Below, piece after piece: positions 43,171 through 52,895 of a stretch of 64,000 nt of DNA; the first letter of the stretch is position 1, and every line of letters begins with the position of its first letter. The notes beneath the pieces are model-generated. The model was not told where the DNA came from, made no database searches, and saw only the letters and a program-made list of their open reading frames with translations. Source of the stretch: Oscillospiraceae bacterium (GTDB taxonomy: Bacteria > Bacillota > Clostridia > Oscillospirales > Ruminococcaceae); the NCBI GenBank assembly GCA_016298065.1, contig JAEDDN010000001.1, forward strand, positions 62,001 to 126,000. Reading direction: 5' to 3'. A program made the position numbers and the translations under genes.

Positions 43171-45357
43171 ATGCATAAAACCCCCGAAAGCGTATATGAA
43201 GAATTATCTGAAAAGATAAAAAGCACAGGCAAAAAATATGACACAGACAGAATAAATAAAGCGTATAATATGGCGAAAACTGCTCACGAAGGGCAGTTTA
43301 GAGCTTCGGGTGAGCCGTATATCTTACACCCTGTAAGCGTTGCAATTATACTTGTTGAGCTGGGTATGGATACCGACTGCGTATGTGCAGCTTTGCTTCA
43401 CGATGTAGTTGAAGATACGCCTATTACCTTAGAGGAACTTCAAAGTGATTTCGGCGATGATATTGCGCTTTTGGTTGACGGCGTTACAAAGCTCGAAAAA
43501 GTGCCGCTTTCCTCAAAGGAGGAACAACAGGCTGAAAATATACGCAAAATGTTGCTTGCAATGTCGCAGGATATAAGGGTTATTATTATAAAGCTTGCGG
43601 ACAGACTGCACAATATGCGTACTTTGCAGTATATGGTGCCTGAAAAGCAACTTTCGATTTCACTTGAAACAATGGAAATATATGCGCCCATAGCAAACCG
43701 CTTGGGTATGCGTGATATTAAGGAAAAGTTAGAGGACTTAGCGATAAATTATCTTGACCCTGTAGGCTGTGAGGAGATAAAAAAGCTTATAGCCACACGC
43801 TCTAACGGCAATAAAGAGGTGCTTGAATCAATAATCGAGCGCATAAGTCAAAGGCTTAAAAAATACGGAATAGAGCCTTATATATACGGCAGGGTAAAGA
43901 GCCTTTACGGTATATACCGCAAGGTTTATCTTGCAGGCAGAGGCTTTGACGAAGTTTACGATATATATGCCGTGCGCATAATAGTAAATACCGATATAGA
44001 GTGCTACAACATTTTAGGTATAATCCACGATATGTTTACGCCTATTCCTACAAGATTTAAAGACTATATCTCAACCCCAAAGCCAAATATGTATCAGTCG
44101 CTTCATACAACCGTTTTGGGTAAAGAGGGTATACCCTTTGAAATCCAGATACGCACATGGAATATGCATTATACCGCCGAATACGGAATTGCTGCGCACT
44201 GGAAGTATAAAGAGGGCATAAAAAACGATAAGTTAGAGGATAGACTTGCTTGGGTAAGACAGATGATAGAAGCCCAACAGGAATCCGAAAACGCAGAAGA
44301 TATAGTAAAAAACATAAAAACCGACTTGGTTCCCGACGACGTTTATGCCTTTACTCCAAACGGCGATGTAAAAAGCCTGCCGGCAGGGTCAACCGTTGTG
44401 GACTTTGCATACGCAATTCACAGCGAGGTCGGCAACAAAATGATAGGCGCTAAGGTAAACGGCAGAATGGTATCTCTTGACCACAAGATAGAAACAGGCC
44501 AGATTATCGAGATACTTACCACAAAGTCGGTTACACACGGACCGAGCAGAGAGTGGATTAAGCTTGCAAAAACCAGTGAAGCACGCTCAAAGATAAGAAG
44601 CTGGTTTAAAAAGGAACGCCGAGAAGAAAATGTCTTAGAGGGCAAAATGGAGTTTGACCGTGAACTTAAGCGAAACTACATTCACTTTGACGACATTCAG
44701 TACAGCGAGCTTGTTGATAAGCTTTGTAAGCGATATAACTATACCCATGAGGACTTTTATGCGGCAATAGGCTACGGCGGAGTTTCGGTAGCAAAAATAA
44801 TGCCTCAGATAAAGGAAGAATACGCAAGGCGCATAAAACTTGAAAACGAAAGAGCTTCCTCAGACGATATAGCTGCAATTATGCCCGAAAAGAGCGGTCG
44901 AAGCGGAGGCGTTATAGTAGAGAATATAGATAACTGCCTTGTAAAGTTCGCTCAGTGCTGTAATCCGTTGCCGGGCGATGAAATTACAGGCTTTATCACT
45001 CGTGGTCACGGCGTATCGGTACACAAAAAAGACTGTATCAATGTAATAAACTCTCAAAACGATCCCGAACAGGCACAGCGTTGGGTAAAAGTATACTGGA
45101 CAGGCGACATTAAAAAAGACTATAAGTGTACGCTTGACATTATTGCTCACGACAGAACAGGGCTTTTTACCGATGTAAGCCTTGCGCTTTCAAATATGCA
45201 TGTTCCTATTCACGAGATAAACGCAAGACAGCTTAAAAACGGCAACGCAATTATTATCGTGACAATAAGCATTAACGGGGTGGAGCATTTAAAGAATATT
45301 ATGCACAAGCTCGATAAGGTAGAAAGCGTTATATCGGTAGAAAGAAAGGGTAAGTAA
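43171..45357 (+). CDS. rel: Bifunctional (p)ppGpp synthetase/hydrolase
   Basis: The 728-residue stringent-response enzyme makes and degrades (p)ppGpp. An intact HD hydrolase site is seen (ILHPVSVA, ALLHDVVEDT). The synthetase domain has GRVKSLYGIYRK and FKDYISTPKPNMYQSLHTTV. A TGS domain (DDVYAFTPNGDVKSLP), a zinc-finger-type CCNPLPGDEITGF-HKKDC segment and a C-terminal ACT domain complete it. The start is ATG 43171, 8 bases after AAGGAG; a reading from ATG 43135 would overlap recJ and contain the ribosome binding site. dtd follows 4 bases after the stop. Confidence 0.97.
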   Translation: MHKTPESVYEELSEKIKSTGKKYDTDRINKAYNMAKTAHEGQFRASGEPYILHPVSVAIILVELGMDTDCVCAALLHDVVEDTPITLEELQSDFGDDIALLVDGVTKLEKVPLSSKEEQQAENIRKMLLAMSQDIRVIIIKLADRLHNMRTLQYMVPEKQLSISLETMEIYAPIANRLGMRDIKEKLEDLAINYLDPVGCEEIKKLIATRSNGNKEVLESIIERISQRLKKYGIEPYIYGRVKSLYGIYRKVYLAGRGFDEVYDIYAVRIIVNTDIECYNILGIIHDMFTPIPTRFKDYISTPKPNMYQSLHTTVLGKEGIPFEIQIRTWNMHYTAEYGIAAHWKYKEGIKNDKLEDRLAWVRQMIEAQQESENAEDIVKNIKTDLVPDDVYAFTPNGDVKSLPAGSTVVDFAYAIHSEVGNKMIGAKVNGRMVSLDHKIETGQIIEILTTKSVTHGPSREWIKLAKTSEARSKIRSWFKKERREENVLEGKMEFDRELKRNYIHFDDIQYSELVDKLCKRYNYTHEDFYAAIGYGGVSVAKIMPQIKEEYARRIKLENERASSDDIAAIMPEKSGRSGGVIVENIDNCLVKFAQCCNPLPGDEITGFITRGHGVSVHKKDCINVINSQNDPEQAQRWVKVYWTGDIKKDYKCTLDIIAHDRTGLFTDVSLALSNMHVPIHEINARQLKNGNAIIIVTISINGVEHLKNIMHKLDKVESVISVERKGK

Positions 45358-45361
45358 GCTT

Positions 45362-45811
45362 ATGAGAGCAGTTTTACAGCGTGTTAGTAAGGCTGAGATT
45401 TTAATTGATAAAACAAAAGTAAGAAAAATCTCCTACGGGCTTGTGGTGCTTTTGTGCGTTATGGAGTCGGACAGCGAAAAAGAAGCCGAGTTTTTGGCAA
45501 AAAAGATTGCCGAAATGAGAATTTTCTCTGACGAAAACGACAAGCTAAACCTTTCTATAACCGACATTGACGGCGATATGCTAATAGTATCTAACTTCAC
45601 CTTAGGCGCAAAATGGAAAAAGGGTAGAAGACCGAGCTTTGCTGAGTCTGCAAGCCCAAGTAAAGCTAAAAACCTTTACAGCTATTTTGTGGAGTGTATG
45701 AAAAAATACAACATAAAAAATATCAAAACAGGCGAGTTTGGAGCCGATATGCAGATAAATCTTATAAATGACGGACCTGTAACAATAATGATGGATACCG
45801 AATATGAATAA
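45362..45811 (+). CDS. dtd: D-aminoacyl-tRNA deacylase
   Basis: The 149-residue enzyme removes D-amino acids wrongly attached to tRNA. It has the family's MRAVLQRVSKAE start, SNFTLGAKWKKGRRPSF (usually SQFTL) and the C-terminal NDGPVTIMMDT (the Gly-Pro loop). The rel-dtd order is widely conserved in Firmicutes. The intergenic distance is 4 bases, so translation is probably coupled to rel. Confidence 0.95.
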   Translation: MRAVLQRVSKAEILIDKTKVRKISYGLVVLLCVMESDSEKEAEFLAKKIAEMRIFSDENDKLNLSITDIDGDMLIVSNFTLGAKWKKGRRPSFAESASPSKAKNLYSYFVECMKKYNIKNIKTGEFGADMQINLINDGPVTIMMDTEYE

Positions 45812-45835
45812 TTGTGAGAGGAATAAATAAAAATT

Positions 45836-46456
45836 ATGAAGATAACTTCAATGCCTTTAGGGATTTTAAAGGCAAACTGCTATATAATCACAAGCCAAAA
45901 AAATAACGCCGTTGTAATAGACCCCGGCGGACAGTCACATAAGCTAATGAAATTTTTAGATGAAAACGGCATTACTTTAAAAAAGATTTTATTAACTCAC
46001 GGGCATTTTGACCACGCAGGAGCCGTAAACGATCTTATGGCAAAAACTAGAGCCGAAGTATATATACATCGCTTGGACGGTGAATTTTTAACCGATATAG
46101 ATAAGTTTTTTTGCACCCATAGACCGCTTTTTGACTTTGAGCCGATAAGGGATTATATACCGCTTGAGGATAACGATGTTATTGAGCTTGACGAAATAAA
46201 AATCAAGGTTTTGCATACTCCGGGGCACTCCAAAGGCTCGAGCATTTTCATAATTGACGATGTTATTTTCAGCGGAGATACGCTTTTTAAGGATAGCTGC
46301 GGACGCACAGACCTTTACGGCGGAAATTATTCTCAAATTTTAGCCTCGCTTAAAAAGATAGCGGCTCTGACGGGCGACTATAAAATATATACGGGGCACG
46401 GCGAAGCAACAACCCTTAATTACGAAAGACAGTATAACGAGTTTATGAATATGTAG
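45836..46456 (+). CDS. MBL-fold metallo-hydrolase (glyoxalase II-like)
   Basis: The 206-residue protein carries the metallo-beta-lactamase zinc motif THGHFDHAGA, then HTPGHSKGS, FSGDTLF and TGHGEAT. These provide the binuclear metal ligands. The closest type is the small hydroxyacylglutathione hydrolase-like group that often follows dtd in Clostridia; the true substrate is unknown. Start ATG 45836, 24 bases after dtd, with AGAGGA upstream. It is soluble. Confidence 0.9.
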   Translation: MKITSMPLGILKANCYIITSQKNNAVVIDPGGQSHKLMKFLDENGITLKKILLTHGHFDHAGAVNDLMAKTRAEVYIHRLDGEFLTDIDKFFCTHRPLFDFEPIRDYIPLEDNDVIELDEIKIKVLHTPGHSKGSSIFIIDDVIFSGDTLFKDSCGRTDLYGGNYSQILASLKKIAALTGDYKIYTGHGEATTLNYERQYNEFMNM

Positions 46457-46466
46457 GGATATAAAA

Positions 46467-47948
46467 ATGACTCTTATTTTTATCAATCATACTTATAAAT
46501 ACGAAACCGAAAGTCTTGTAAAAATGTTTTTTCCCTGCGACAGATTTGAGCACGAGTATAACTCAAAAGACTTAGACCGTGATGACATTATCGTAACAAG
46601 GGTAAAAAAGGGAAGAAAGCATTACTTTTTGCTGGCTGTTGTAAAGCTAAACTCGAAGATAGCTTATTTTCACACAAAACTTAGTGTTAACAGCGAAAAC
46701 TTAGAGTTTGAGCTTCAGAGAATGCTTGCCATAGCACTTTATAATGCGCTTAAAGAGATTACCGCATTTGACAGCAAATGGGGTATAATGACGGGCATAA
46801 GACCGGTTAAAAATATGAATTTTTACATAAAACACGGCAAGACATTAGATGAGGCAAAAGAAATCTTTTCTAAGGACTTTTTGGTGTCCGAGCAAAAAAT
46901 AAAGCTTTGCGAGAAAACCTTAAAAAACCAGACGGACATTATAAAAATCTCTAACGATAATTCATATAGCCTTTATATTTCCATTCCGTTTTGTCCGTCA
47001 AGATGTTCGTACTGCTCGTTTGTATCTCATTCCATAGCGAACGACAAAGCCGCAAAAATCGTGGAAGATTATATAATAAAGTTAATTGAGGAGTTAAAGT
47101 TTATCTCAAATCAGGCGGGCTTACTTAACCTTAACTTAGAAACCGTATATATAGGCGGAGGTACGCCTGTGGCGCTTAGTGCAGAGCAGTTAAAGCTTTT
47201 GTGCGATGCAGTAAAAGAATATTTCCCCTTAGATAAGGTAAGGGAATATACCATAGAAGCAGGCAGGGCAGACGCAATAACTTTAGAAAAACTAAAGGTT
47301 ATAAAAAATTCAGGTGCTAATAGAATAAGCATAAACCCGCAAAGCTTTAACGACGAGGTATTAAAAGCTATAGGCAGACGCCACACCGCAAAGGACGTAT
47401 ATAACGCTTTTAATATGGCAAAGAGCGTAGGGCTTAATGAAATAAATATGGATTTTATAGCAGGACTTCCGAACGATACTTTAGATAGCTTTAAGATGAG
47501 TATCGACAAAGCGATAGCCTTAGACCCCTGTAACATAACTGTACATACCTTAACGATAAAGCGCTCGTCGGATTTGTATTTCGGCTTAAAGCAAGGCTTG
47601 CCGCAAGAGAGCATTGCCGATATGGTAAACTACGCATATAAAGCCCTTACCGATAACGGCTATGAGCCATATTACCTATATAGGCAAAAGAATACCCTGC
47701 AGAACTTAGAAAATGTGGGCTACGCTAAAAAAGGGTATGAATGTTTATATAACATCTTTATGATGGAGGAGGTACATACCGTTTTGGCGGCAGGTGCAGG
47801 CAGTGTTTCAAAGCTTATTTTAAAAGACTCCGGTGTAGAGAGGATATTTAATTATAAATATCCGTTTGAGTACATAAAACGCTTTGATAATGTGCCGGAA
47901 AGAAAAAAAGCTGTGTATGATTTTTACAAAACATATAATAATTGTTAA
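46467..47948 (+). CDS. hemZ: HemZ-type radical SAM coproporphyrinogen dehydrogenase-like protein
   Basis: The 493-residue protein has a HemZ-specific N-terminal domain (about 1-165), then a radical SAM core with PFCPSRCSYCSF (Cys-x3-Cys-x2-Cys, which ligates a 4Fe-4S cluster) and GGGTPVALS. HemZ is classed as an oxygen-independent coproporphyrinogen III oxidase relative, though its role in haem synthesis in anaerobes is uncertain. It is the fifth gene of a tightly spaced run (recJ-rel-dtd-MBL-hemZ); this order recurs in Clostridia. Confidence 0.9.
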   Translation: MTLIFINHTYKYETESLVKMFFPCDRFEHEYNSKDLDRDDIIVTRVKKGRKHYFLLAVVKLNSKIAYFHTKLSVNSENLEFELQRMLAIALYNALKEITAFDSKWGIMTGIRPVKNMNFYIKHGKTLDEAKEIFSKDFLVSEQKIKLCEKTLKNQTDIIKISNDNSYSLYISIPFCPSRCSYCSFVSHSIANDKAAKIVEDYIIKLIEELKFISNQAGLLNLNLETVYIGGGTPVALSAEQLKLLCDAVKEYFPLDKVREYTIEAGRADAITLEKLKVIKNSGANRISINPQSFNDEVLKAIGRRHTAKDVYNAFNMAKSVGLNEINMDFIAGLPNDTLDSFKMSIDKAIALDPCNITVHTLTIKRSSDLYFGLKQGLPQESIADMVNYAYKALTDNGYEPYYLYRQKNTLQNLENVGYAKKGYECLYNIFMMEEVHTVLAAGAGSVSKLILKDSGVERIFNYKYPFEYIKRFDNVPERKKAVYDFYKTYNNC

Positions 47949-47979
47949 TACTTATATATAAATTGTTCATTAAAAGTTA

Positions 47980-48008
47980 TTGAATTACAGTAAGTTTTGA
48001 CCTATAAT
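47980..48008 (+). promoter_or_regulatory. Promoter of the zinc-ribbon protein gene
   Basis: TTGAAT (47980-47985) and TATAAT (48003-48008) are 17 bases apart, 60 bases before the ATG. Confidence 0.65.
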
Positions 48009-48068
48009 AAAATTATAATATACGGGGTATATTTAATTTAAATATTTTTTTAAATAGGAGGATTATTT

Positions 48069-48521
48069 ATGGAAAGCAAAGTTTTTGACGATATTTATGA
48101 AAAAGCAAAAAGCGTGGTTGACGCTACAGCTAAAAAGACAAGCGATATGGTGGAAATTTCAAAGCTAAAGATTGAAGCTGCTAAGGTGGAAAGAGCAATT
48201 TCGTCTCGTTACGAGGAACTCGGAAGCAACGTTTATCTTATGAAAAAAGGCGATGATTATGACGAGGAGCTTGTAAATTACATTTGCACCGAGATAGATG
48301 AGCTTAAAGATACCCTCGCAGAATTAAAGGGCATTATTGCCGATAAAAGAAATATGGTAATTTGTCCTGAATGCGGAGCAAAAAATGCTAAGGGAAGTAT
48401 CTTTTGCTCAAAATGCGGCGACAAGTTAACTAAAGAAGCTGAAACTACTTGTGAAGCTTGCGTAAAAGAAACTGTAGCAGAAGAGGTAAAGGAAGATACT
48501 ACTTCTGAAAATAACGAATAA
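48069..48521 (+). CDS. Zinc-ribbon domain protein with an N-terminal helical region
   Basis: The 150-residue protein has a predicted helical or coiled-coil N-terminal half (about 1-90, rich in Ala/Lys/Glu) and a zinc ribbon with CPECGAKN-(12)-CSKCG near residues 97-120, followed by an acidic Thr/Glu-rich tail. Such proteins are widespread in Clostridia and usually have no assigned function. AGGAGG is 7-8 bases before the ATG. A hairpin at 48538-48569 follows. Confidence 0.85.
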   Translation: MESKVFDDIYEKAKSVVDATAKKTSDMVEISKLKIEAAKVERAISSRYEELGSNVYLMKKGDDYDEELVNYICTEIDELKDTLAELKGIIADKRNMVICPECGAKNAKGSIFCSKCGDKLTKEAETTCEACVKETVAEEVKEDTTSENNE

Positions 48522-48537
48522 TTTTTTAAAGCTTTAA

Positions 48538-48575
48538 GCCCTGTCAAATCAAAAATGATTTGACAGGGCATTATT
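48538..48575 (+). terminator. Terminator of the zinc-ribbon gene
   Basis: A 14-bp perfect stem (48538-48551 with 48556-48569) has an AAAA loop and is followed by ATTATTTGTCT. Confidence 0.85.
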
Positions 48576-48593
48576 TGTCTATACGGCTTAGAG

Positions 48594-48622
48594 TTGACAA
48601 AAAAAGGCTATAATGATAAAAT
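48594..48622 (+). promoter_or_regulatory. Promoter of gltX
   Basis: TTGACA (48594-48599) and TAAAAT (48617-48622) are 17 bases apart. Because transcription would start near 48629, the in-frame ATG at 48613 cannot be the gltX start. Confidence 0.65.
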
Positions 48623-48660
48623 TATTTGATAGATTTTTTACGTTTAAGGGTGATTTACAG

Positions 48661-50127
48661 ATGTCAGAAAAGAAAGTAAGAACAAGATTTGCGCCCAGTC
48701 CTACAGGCTATATGCATGTCGGAAATTTGAGAACGGCGCTTTATGCATATTTACTTGCAAAAAAATACGACGGCGACTTTATTTTAAGAATAGAGGACAC
48801 CGACAGAGAACGCTATGTTGAGGGCGCAGTTGATATTATTTACGATACGCTCAGAAAAACAGGTCTTATTTGGGATGAGGGCCCTGATATAGGCGGACCT
48901 GTAGGTCCTTATATTCAAAGCGAGCGTATGGGTATGTTTAAGGATTATGCACTTAAACTGGTTGAGTCAGGGCATGCATATTTTTGCTTTTGCGATAAGG
49001 ACAGGCTCACCGAATTAAGAGAAATTCAGCAAGCTTCGGGTATTGCGCCGAAATATGACGGACATTGCCGTAATTTAACGCCTGAAGAAATCAAAGAAAA
49101 ATTAGACGCAGGTATACCTTACGTTATACGTCAAAAGATGCCTACGGAAGGCGAAACTTATTTTGATGATGAGGTTTTCGGCAGAATTACTGTTGATAAT
49201 TCCACACTTGACGATCAAATTTTAATAAAGACCGACGGTATGCCGACCTATAACTTTGCAAATGTTGTAGACGATCATACAATGGGCATTACCCACGTTA
49301 TCAGAGGTAATGAATATTTATCATCAACTCCTAAATATAACCTGCTTTACGAGGCTTTCGGCTGGGATATACCGACATATATTCACTGCTCGCCTGTAAT
49401 GAAAACCTCAACAGAAAAGCTTTCCAAGCGTAACGGCGACGCTTCCTTTGAGGATTTGCTTAAAAAGGGATATTTAACCGAGGCGGTAATAAACTATATT
49501 GCGCTTCTTGGCTGGGCGCCTAAGGGAGAAAACGAAATCTTTACCCTTCAAGAGCTTGTAAAGGAATTTGACGTAAGCGGTATTTCAAAATCGCCTGCGA
49601 TTTTCGATAACCAGAAATTAAAGGCTATAAACGGCGCATATATAAGAAAGTTCAGCGTAGATGAGTTTACAAAGCTTGCCTTGCCGTATATCAGACAGAC
49701 CTGCAAGCGAGAGGATATTGACATAAAAATACTCGCCGAGATGTTACAGCCTCGCTGTGAGCTTTTTACCGATATACCTGAGCAGGTTGACTTTATAGAT
49801 ACGTTACCTGACTATAATATTGACCTTTTTGTTCACAAAAAGATGAAAACAAATTACGAAAATTCGCTCGAAGCTCTAAAAGCTCTTTTACCGGTACTCG
49901 AGCAGATAGACGAAAAGGACTGGAATATAGATGCCATACACGAAAAATGCTTTGAGGTTATCGCTAAGCTTGAGGTTAAAAACGGCGTTGTGCTGTGGCC
50001 TTTAAGAACCGCCTTAAGCGGTAAACAGTTCACTCCGGGCGGAGGAATTGACTTAGCGGCTATACTGGGCAAAAACGACTCTGTAGAGCGCATAAAAATA
50101 GGAATAGATAAGCTTCAAAACGCTTAA
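48661..50127 (+). CDS. gltX: Glutamate-tRNA ligase
   Basis: The 488-residue class I enzyme charges tRNA(Glu), and in many Firmicutes also tRNA(Gln). The HIGH-type motif is in APSPTGYMHVGN and the KMSKS equivalent is KLSKRNGD; the IEDTDRER segment is typical. I chose ATG 48661 (10 bases after AAGGG), since the alternative ATG 48613 lies upstream of the predicted transcription start. It has its own promoter, and a long hairpin at 50143-50182 terminates it. Confidence 0.97.
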   Translation: MSEKKVRTRFAPSPTGYMHVGNLRTALYAYLLAKKYDGDFILRIEDTDRERYVEGAVDIIYDTLRKTGLIWDEGPDIGGPVGPYIQSERMGMFKDYALKLVESGHAYFCFCDKDRLTELREIQQASGIAPKYDGHCRNLTPEEIKEKLDAGIPYVIRQKMPTEGETYFDDEVFGRITVDNSTLDDQILIKTDGMPTYNFANVVDDHTMGITHVIRGNEYLSSTPKYNLLYEAFGWDIPTYIHCSPVMKTSTEKLSKRNGDASFEDLLKKGYLTEAVINYIALLGWAPKGENEIFTLQELVKEFDVSGISKSPAIFDNQKLKAINGAYIRKFSVDEFTKLALPYIRQTCKREDIDIKILAEMLQPRCELFTDIPEQVDFIDTLPDYNIDLFVHKKMKTNYENSLEALKALLPVLEQIDEKDWNIDAIHEKCFEVIAKLEVKNGVVLWPLRTALSGKQFTPGGGIDLAAILGKNDSVERIKIGIDKLQNA

Positions 50128-50142
50128 AATAACGCTTACTTT

Positions 50143-50184
50143 AAAACCGTAAAAATCTCTTTTCAGAGAATTTTACGGTTTTTA
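50143..50184 (+). terminator. Terminator of gltX
   Basis: An 18-position stem with one mismatch (50143-50160 with 50165-50182) and a TTTC loop has an A-rich 5' and T-rich 3' arm. Confidence 0.88.
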
Positions 50185-50213
50185 TTTTTATAATGTTTTT
50201 TATTTTATGTTCG

Positions 50214-50242
50214 TTGATTTTTGATATATTTACTGATATAAT
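50214..50242 (+). promoter_or_regulatory. Promoter of the dnaD-dnaI genes
   Basis: TTGATT (50214-50219) and TATAAT (50237-50242) are 17 bases apart, with TGA before the -10 (extended -10). The ATG lies 38 bases downstream. Confidence 0.75.
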
Positions 50243-50280
50243 ATTTACATACGACAATAATTTGCTTAAGGGGGATAAAA

Positions 50281-51186
50281 ATGGATTACAGTATAAATTT
50301 TAACACATATAAAAATAATTTTTGTCTGCCTGAGCTTATTATTGACGACGACTTTAAGGATATGGATTCCGACTTTTTAAAGGTAATACTCCTTATCTTT
50401 AAAAACCCCGATAAAAGCTACAGCGTAAGCCTTATTTCAAGCCTTCTATCAATGGACGATAAAAAGGTCGAAAAAGCACTTTTATATTGGATAGACAAGG
50501 GAGTGCTTTTAACCTCTGATAAGCCAAAGAAGGCTGAGGTTACGGTTGTAAGCGAGAGTGTAAGCACTACAGGTGTAAACAAAACAAACGACGCCGAGCT
50601 TAAATTTTTAATAGACAATATGGAAAATTTACTCTGCAGAGGACTTACCTCGACCGATATAAAGACCATTACATATATTTATGAGTATTACAGAATGCCT
50701 GTTGACGTTATTTTAATGGCGATACAGTATTCGGTATCTAAGGGCAAAAAGGATATACGTTATATCGAAAAGGTGTGCGTAAACTGGGTTGATAATGATA
50801 TTAACACTCATACTAAAGCAGAACAGCACCTTAATATGCTAAAACGCCAAAAGGACAATGAAAATAAAATTATAAAGCTTTTCGGAATAAAAGACAGAAA
50901 CCTTATTCCGTCCGAGAAAAAATTTATAGACGAATGGTTTAATACCTTAAATTATGACGTTGATATAATAAAAATAGCGTTTGAGCGTACCGTAGAGCAT
51001 ACGGGTAAGGTTGCGTTTGCTTACATAAATAAGATACTTGTCTCGTGGCATTCAAACGGCTATAAAACAGTAGCGGATATAGATAAATACGACGGCAAAA
51101 AACAAAAAAAGAAAAGCTCTCAAAATACCTCTTATGACATTGACGAGCTTGATGAGTTTTGGAATAGAATTCCGTCACTTGATTGA
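50281..51186 (+). CDS. DnaD domain-containing replication protein
   Basis: The 301-residue protein resembles DnaD: an N-terminal winged-helix region (about 20-90) and two DnaD C-terminal-type domains (about 105-170 and 200-262), each with a YxYxxxxxP or KIAFERTVEHTGKVAFAYINKILVSW pattern. DnaD proteins act at replication initiation and restart by remodelling DNA before helicase loading. The next gene, a DnaI-like loader, begins 11 bases later; this pair is a known replication cassette in Clostridia. Confidence 0.9.
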   Translation: MDYSINFNTYKNNFCLPELIIDDDFKDMDSDFLKVILLIFKNPDKSYSVSLISSLLSMDDKKVEKALLYWIDKGVLLTSDKPKKAEVTVVSESVSTTGVNKTNDAELKFLIDNMENLLCRGLTSTDIKTITYIYEYYRMPVDVILMAIQYSVSKGKKDIRYIEKVCVNWVDNDINTHTKAEQHLNMLKRQKDNENKIIKLFGIKDRNLIPSEKKFIDEWFNTLNYDVDIIKIAFERTVEHTGKVAFAYINKILVSWHSNGYKTVADIDKYDGKKQKKKSSQNTSYDIDELDEFWNRIPSLD

Positions 51187-51197
51187 GGTGAGATAAA

Positions 51198-52193
51198 TTG
51201 ACATCAAAAAAACGTTATGAAACTGCTATCAATGAGATAAGTAATCGCAGACAGCAGGCGGTGATTGAAGCCGGACAAAGACGAAACGAGGTTATAAAGA
51301 AAATCCCCGAAATTCAAACGCTCGAAAATGCTCTTTCGGCCACAACAATAAACTTAACAAAGCTTGTGCTTCAAAAGGCAGAAAATATAAACGACATAAT
51401 TCCTAAGATAATGGCCGAAAATCTTGAAATACAGGATAAGATAAAATCACTTTTAACCGAGAACGGATTTAGTGAGGATTATCTTGATATAAAATATACC
51501 TGCCCAAAATGTAATGATACGGGTATTTTGGAAAACGGTTACTGCGACTGCTTAAAGGAGCTTGTTAAAAAGCTTAATATAGACGACTTTAATAAGAATA
51601 ACTATATGTCACTTTGTTCGTTTGACGATTTTTCTCTGGAATACTACACTAATCTCAAAGGCGAAAACGGCAAGGAAACACCGCTTGAGATTATGACTAA
51701 GGTATATAGATTCTGTGTGGGTTATGCACAAAGGTTTTCCGAAAATTCACCGAGCATTTTAATGATGGGAAATACGGGGCTAGGCAAGACGCATCTTTCT
51801 TTTGCAATAGCAAAGTCTGCTATGGAAAAGGGATATAGCGTTTTATACGGCAGCGCACAGGACTTTTTCGGCAAGGTGCAAAGAGAGTATTTCGGCAGAT
51901 CCGACTCCGATACCGATACTATGGCTACAATACTTGATGCGGATTTGCTTATAATTGACGATTTGGGCGCAGAATACGAAAGCGCCTTTAACACCTCTAC
52001 CTTTTATACAATAGTAAACTCACGCCTTAACGAAGGTAAGCCCACTATAATAAACACAAACCTTACTCCTTATGAAATTGAGGCAAGATATACTGCCCGT
52101 GTTGCTTCGAGGCTTTTGACGCTTTATAAGATACTTAAGTTTTCGGGAACGGATATAAGGGCACTAAAATTAAAAAGCTTAGATAACATATAA
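51198..52193 (+). CDS. DnaC/DnaI-like helicase loader ATPase
   Basis: The 331-residue AAA+ protein has a zinc-binding N-terminal motif (CPKCNDTGILENGYCDC, about 99-115), Walker A GNTGLGKTHLS, Walker B LIIDDLGAE and a sensor-2-like ARVASRL. It loads the replicative helicase onto DNA, probably with the preceding DnaD-like partner. The start is TTG 51198, 7 bases after GAGGTG. The terminator at 52193-52224 is shared with rex. Confidence 0.93.
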   Translation: MTSKKRYETAINEISNRRQQAVIEAGQRRNEVIKKIPEIQTLENALSATTINLTKLVLQKAENINDIIPKIMAENLEIQDKIKSLLTENGFSEDYLDIKYTCPKCNDTGILENGYCDCLKELVKKLNIDDFNKNNYMSLCSFDDFSLEYYTNLKGENGKETPLEIMTKVYRFCVGYAQRFSENSPSILMMGNTGLGKTHLSFAIAKSAMEKGYSVLYGSAQDFFGKVQREYFGRSDSDTDTMATILDADLLIIDDLGAEYESAFNTSTFYTIVNSRLNEGKPTIINTNLTPYEIEARYTARVASRLLTLYKILKFSGTDIRALKLKSLDNI

Positions 52194-52224
52194 AAAACCG
52201 ATGTCTTTTTAGACATCGGTTTTT
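52193..52224. terminator. Bidirectional terminator between the dnaI-like gene and rex
   Basis: A 14-bp perfect stem (52193-52206 with 52211-52224) has a TTTT loop and A/T-rich arms, placed between converging genes. Confidence 0.9.
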
Positions 52225-52228
52225 GCTT

Positions 52229-52873
52229 TTAGCTTTCTTTAATAGCCTCGTTTACACGGTAATGCAAGGTCAAAAGGCTGTCGCTTATATGAATATTTTC
52301 CACCACGATATTGTCGTTATTAAGCGCTAAGTCATAGTGACTAAAGTTTAAAAAGCCCTTTATGCCATAACCTATAAGCTCATCGCTCATATCCTCGGCA
52401 GCTTTTTTAGGAATACATATTATCGCTACGGCAGGACGGTTTTTCTTGCAAAAATCGTCAAGCACCTCATCAGACAGTACCTTAAGTCCCAAAAAGCTTT
52501 GACCGATAATATTCTTATCCTTTTCAAAGATTCCTATAATGTTATATCCGAGAGTGTCAAAATCCATAGAGGTTAAAATCGCTTTACCTAAATTACCGCA
52601 ACCGATAAAAATGGTATCGAGCTTTTTGTTAAGCCCCAAAATATCCTTAATTTCGGAATGTAAGGATTCCACATTATATCCGTAGCCCTGTTGACCAAAG
52701 CCACCGAAGCAGTTTAAATCCTGTCTTATCTGCGAAGCTCCGAGCCCCATTCTTTGTGAAAGCTCTTTTGAGGAAATCCTTAAACAGCCTGATTTTATAA
52801 GCTCGCCTAAAAATCTGTAATATCGGGGCAGTCTGCGAATAACAGAAAGCGATACATTTGATTTATTAGCCAT
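52229..52873 (-). CDS. rex: Redox-sensing transcriptional repressor Rex
   Basis: The 214-residue protein has an N-terminal winged helix (about 10-75, with ISSKELSQRMGLGASQIRQDL) and a C-terminal Rossmann fold with GCGNLGKAI for NAD(H). Rex leaves DNA when NADH is high, controlling fermentation and respiratory genes. Here it lies downstream of acn-icd, separated from icd by a hairpin; GGAG precedes the ATG. No clear Rex operator (TTGTGAA-type) is seen in its own upstream DNA. Confidence 0.96.
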   Translation of the reverse strand: MANKSNVSLSVIRRLPRYYRFLGELIKSGCLRISSKELSQRMGLGASQIRQDLNCFGGFGQQGYGYNVESLHSEIKDILGLNKKLDTIFIGCGNLGKAILTSMDFDTLGYNIIGIFEKDKNIIGQSFLGLKVLSDEVLDDFCKKNRPAVAIICIPKKAAEDMSDELIGYGIKGFLNFSHYDLALNNDNIVVENIHISDSLLTLHYRVNEAIKES

Positions 52874-52895
52874 AAATAATCTCCGTTCCGCATAA

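Noticed and set aside
48609..48614. TATAAT as the gltX -10
   Set aside because: It lies only 9 bases after TTGACA 48594-48599, too short for a promoter spacer; TAAAAT at 48617 is correctly spaced.
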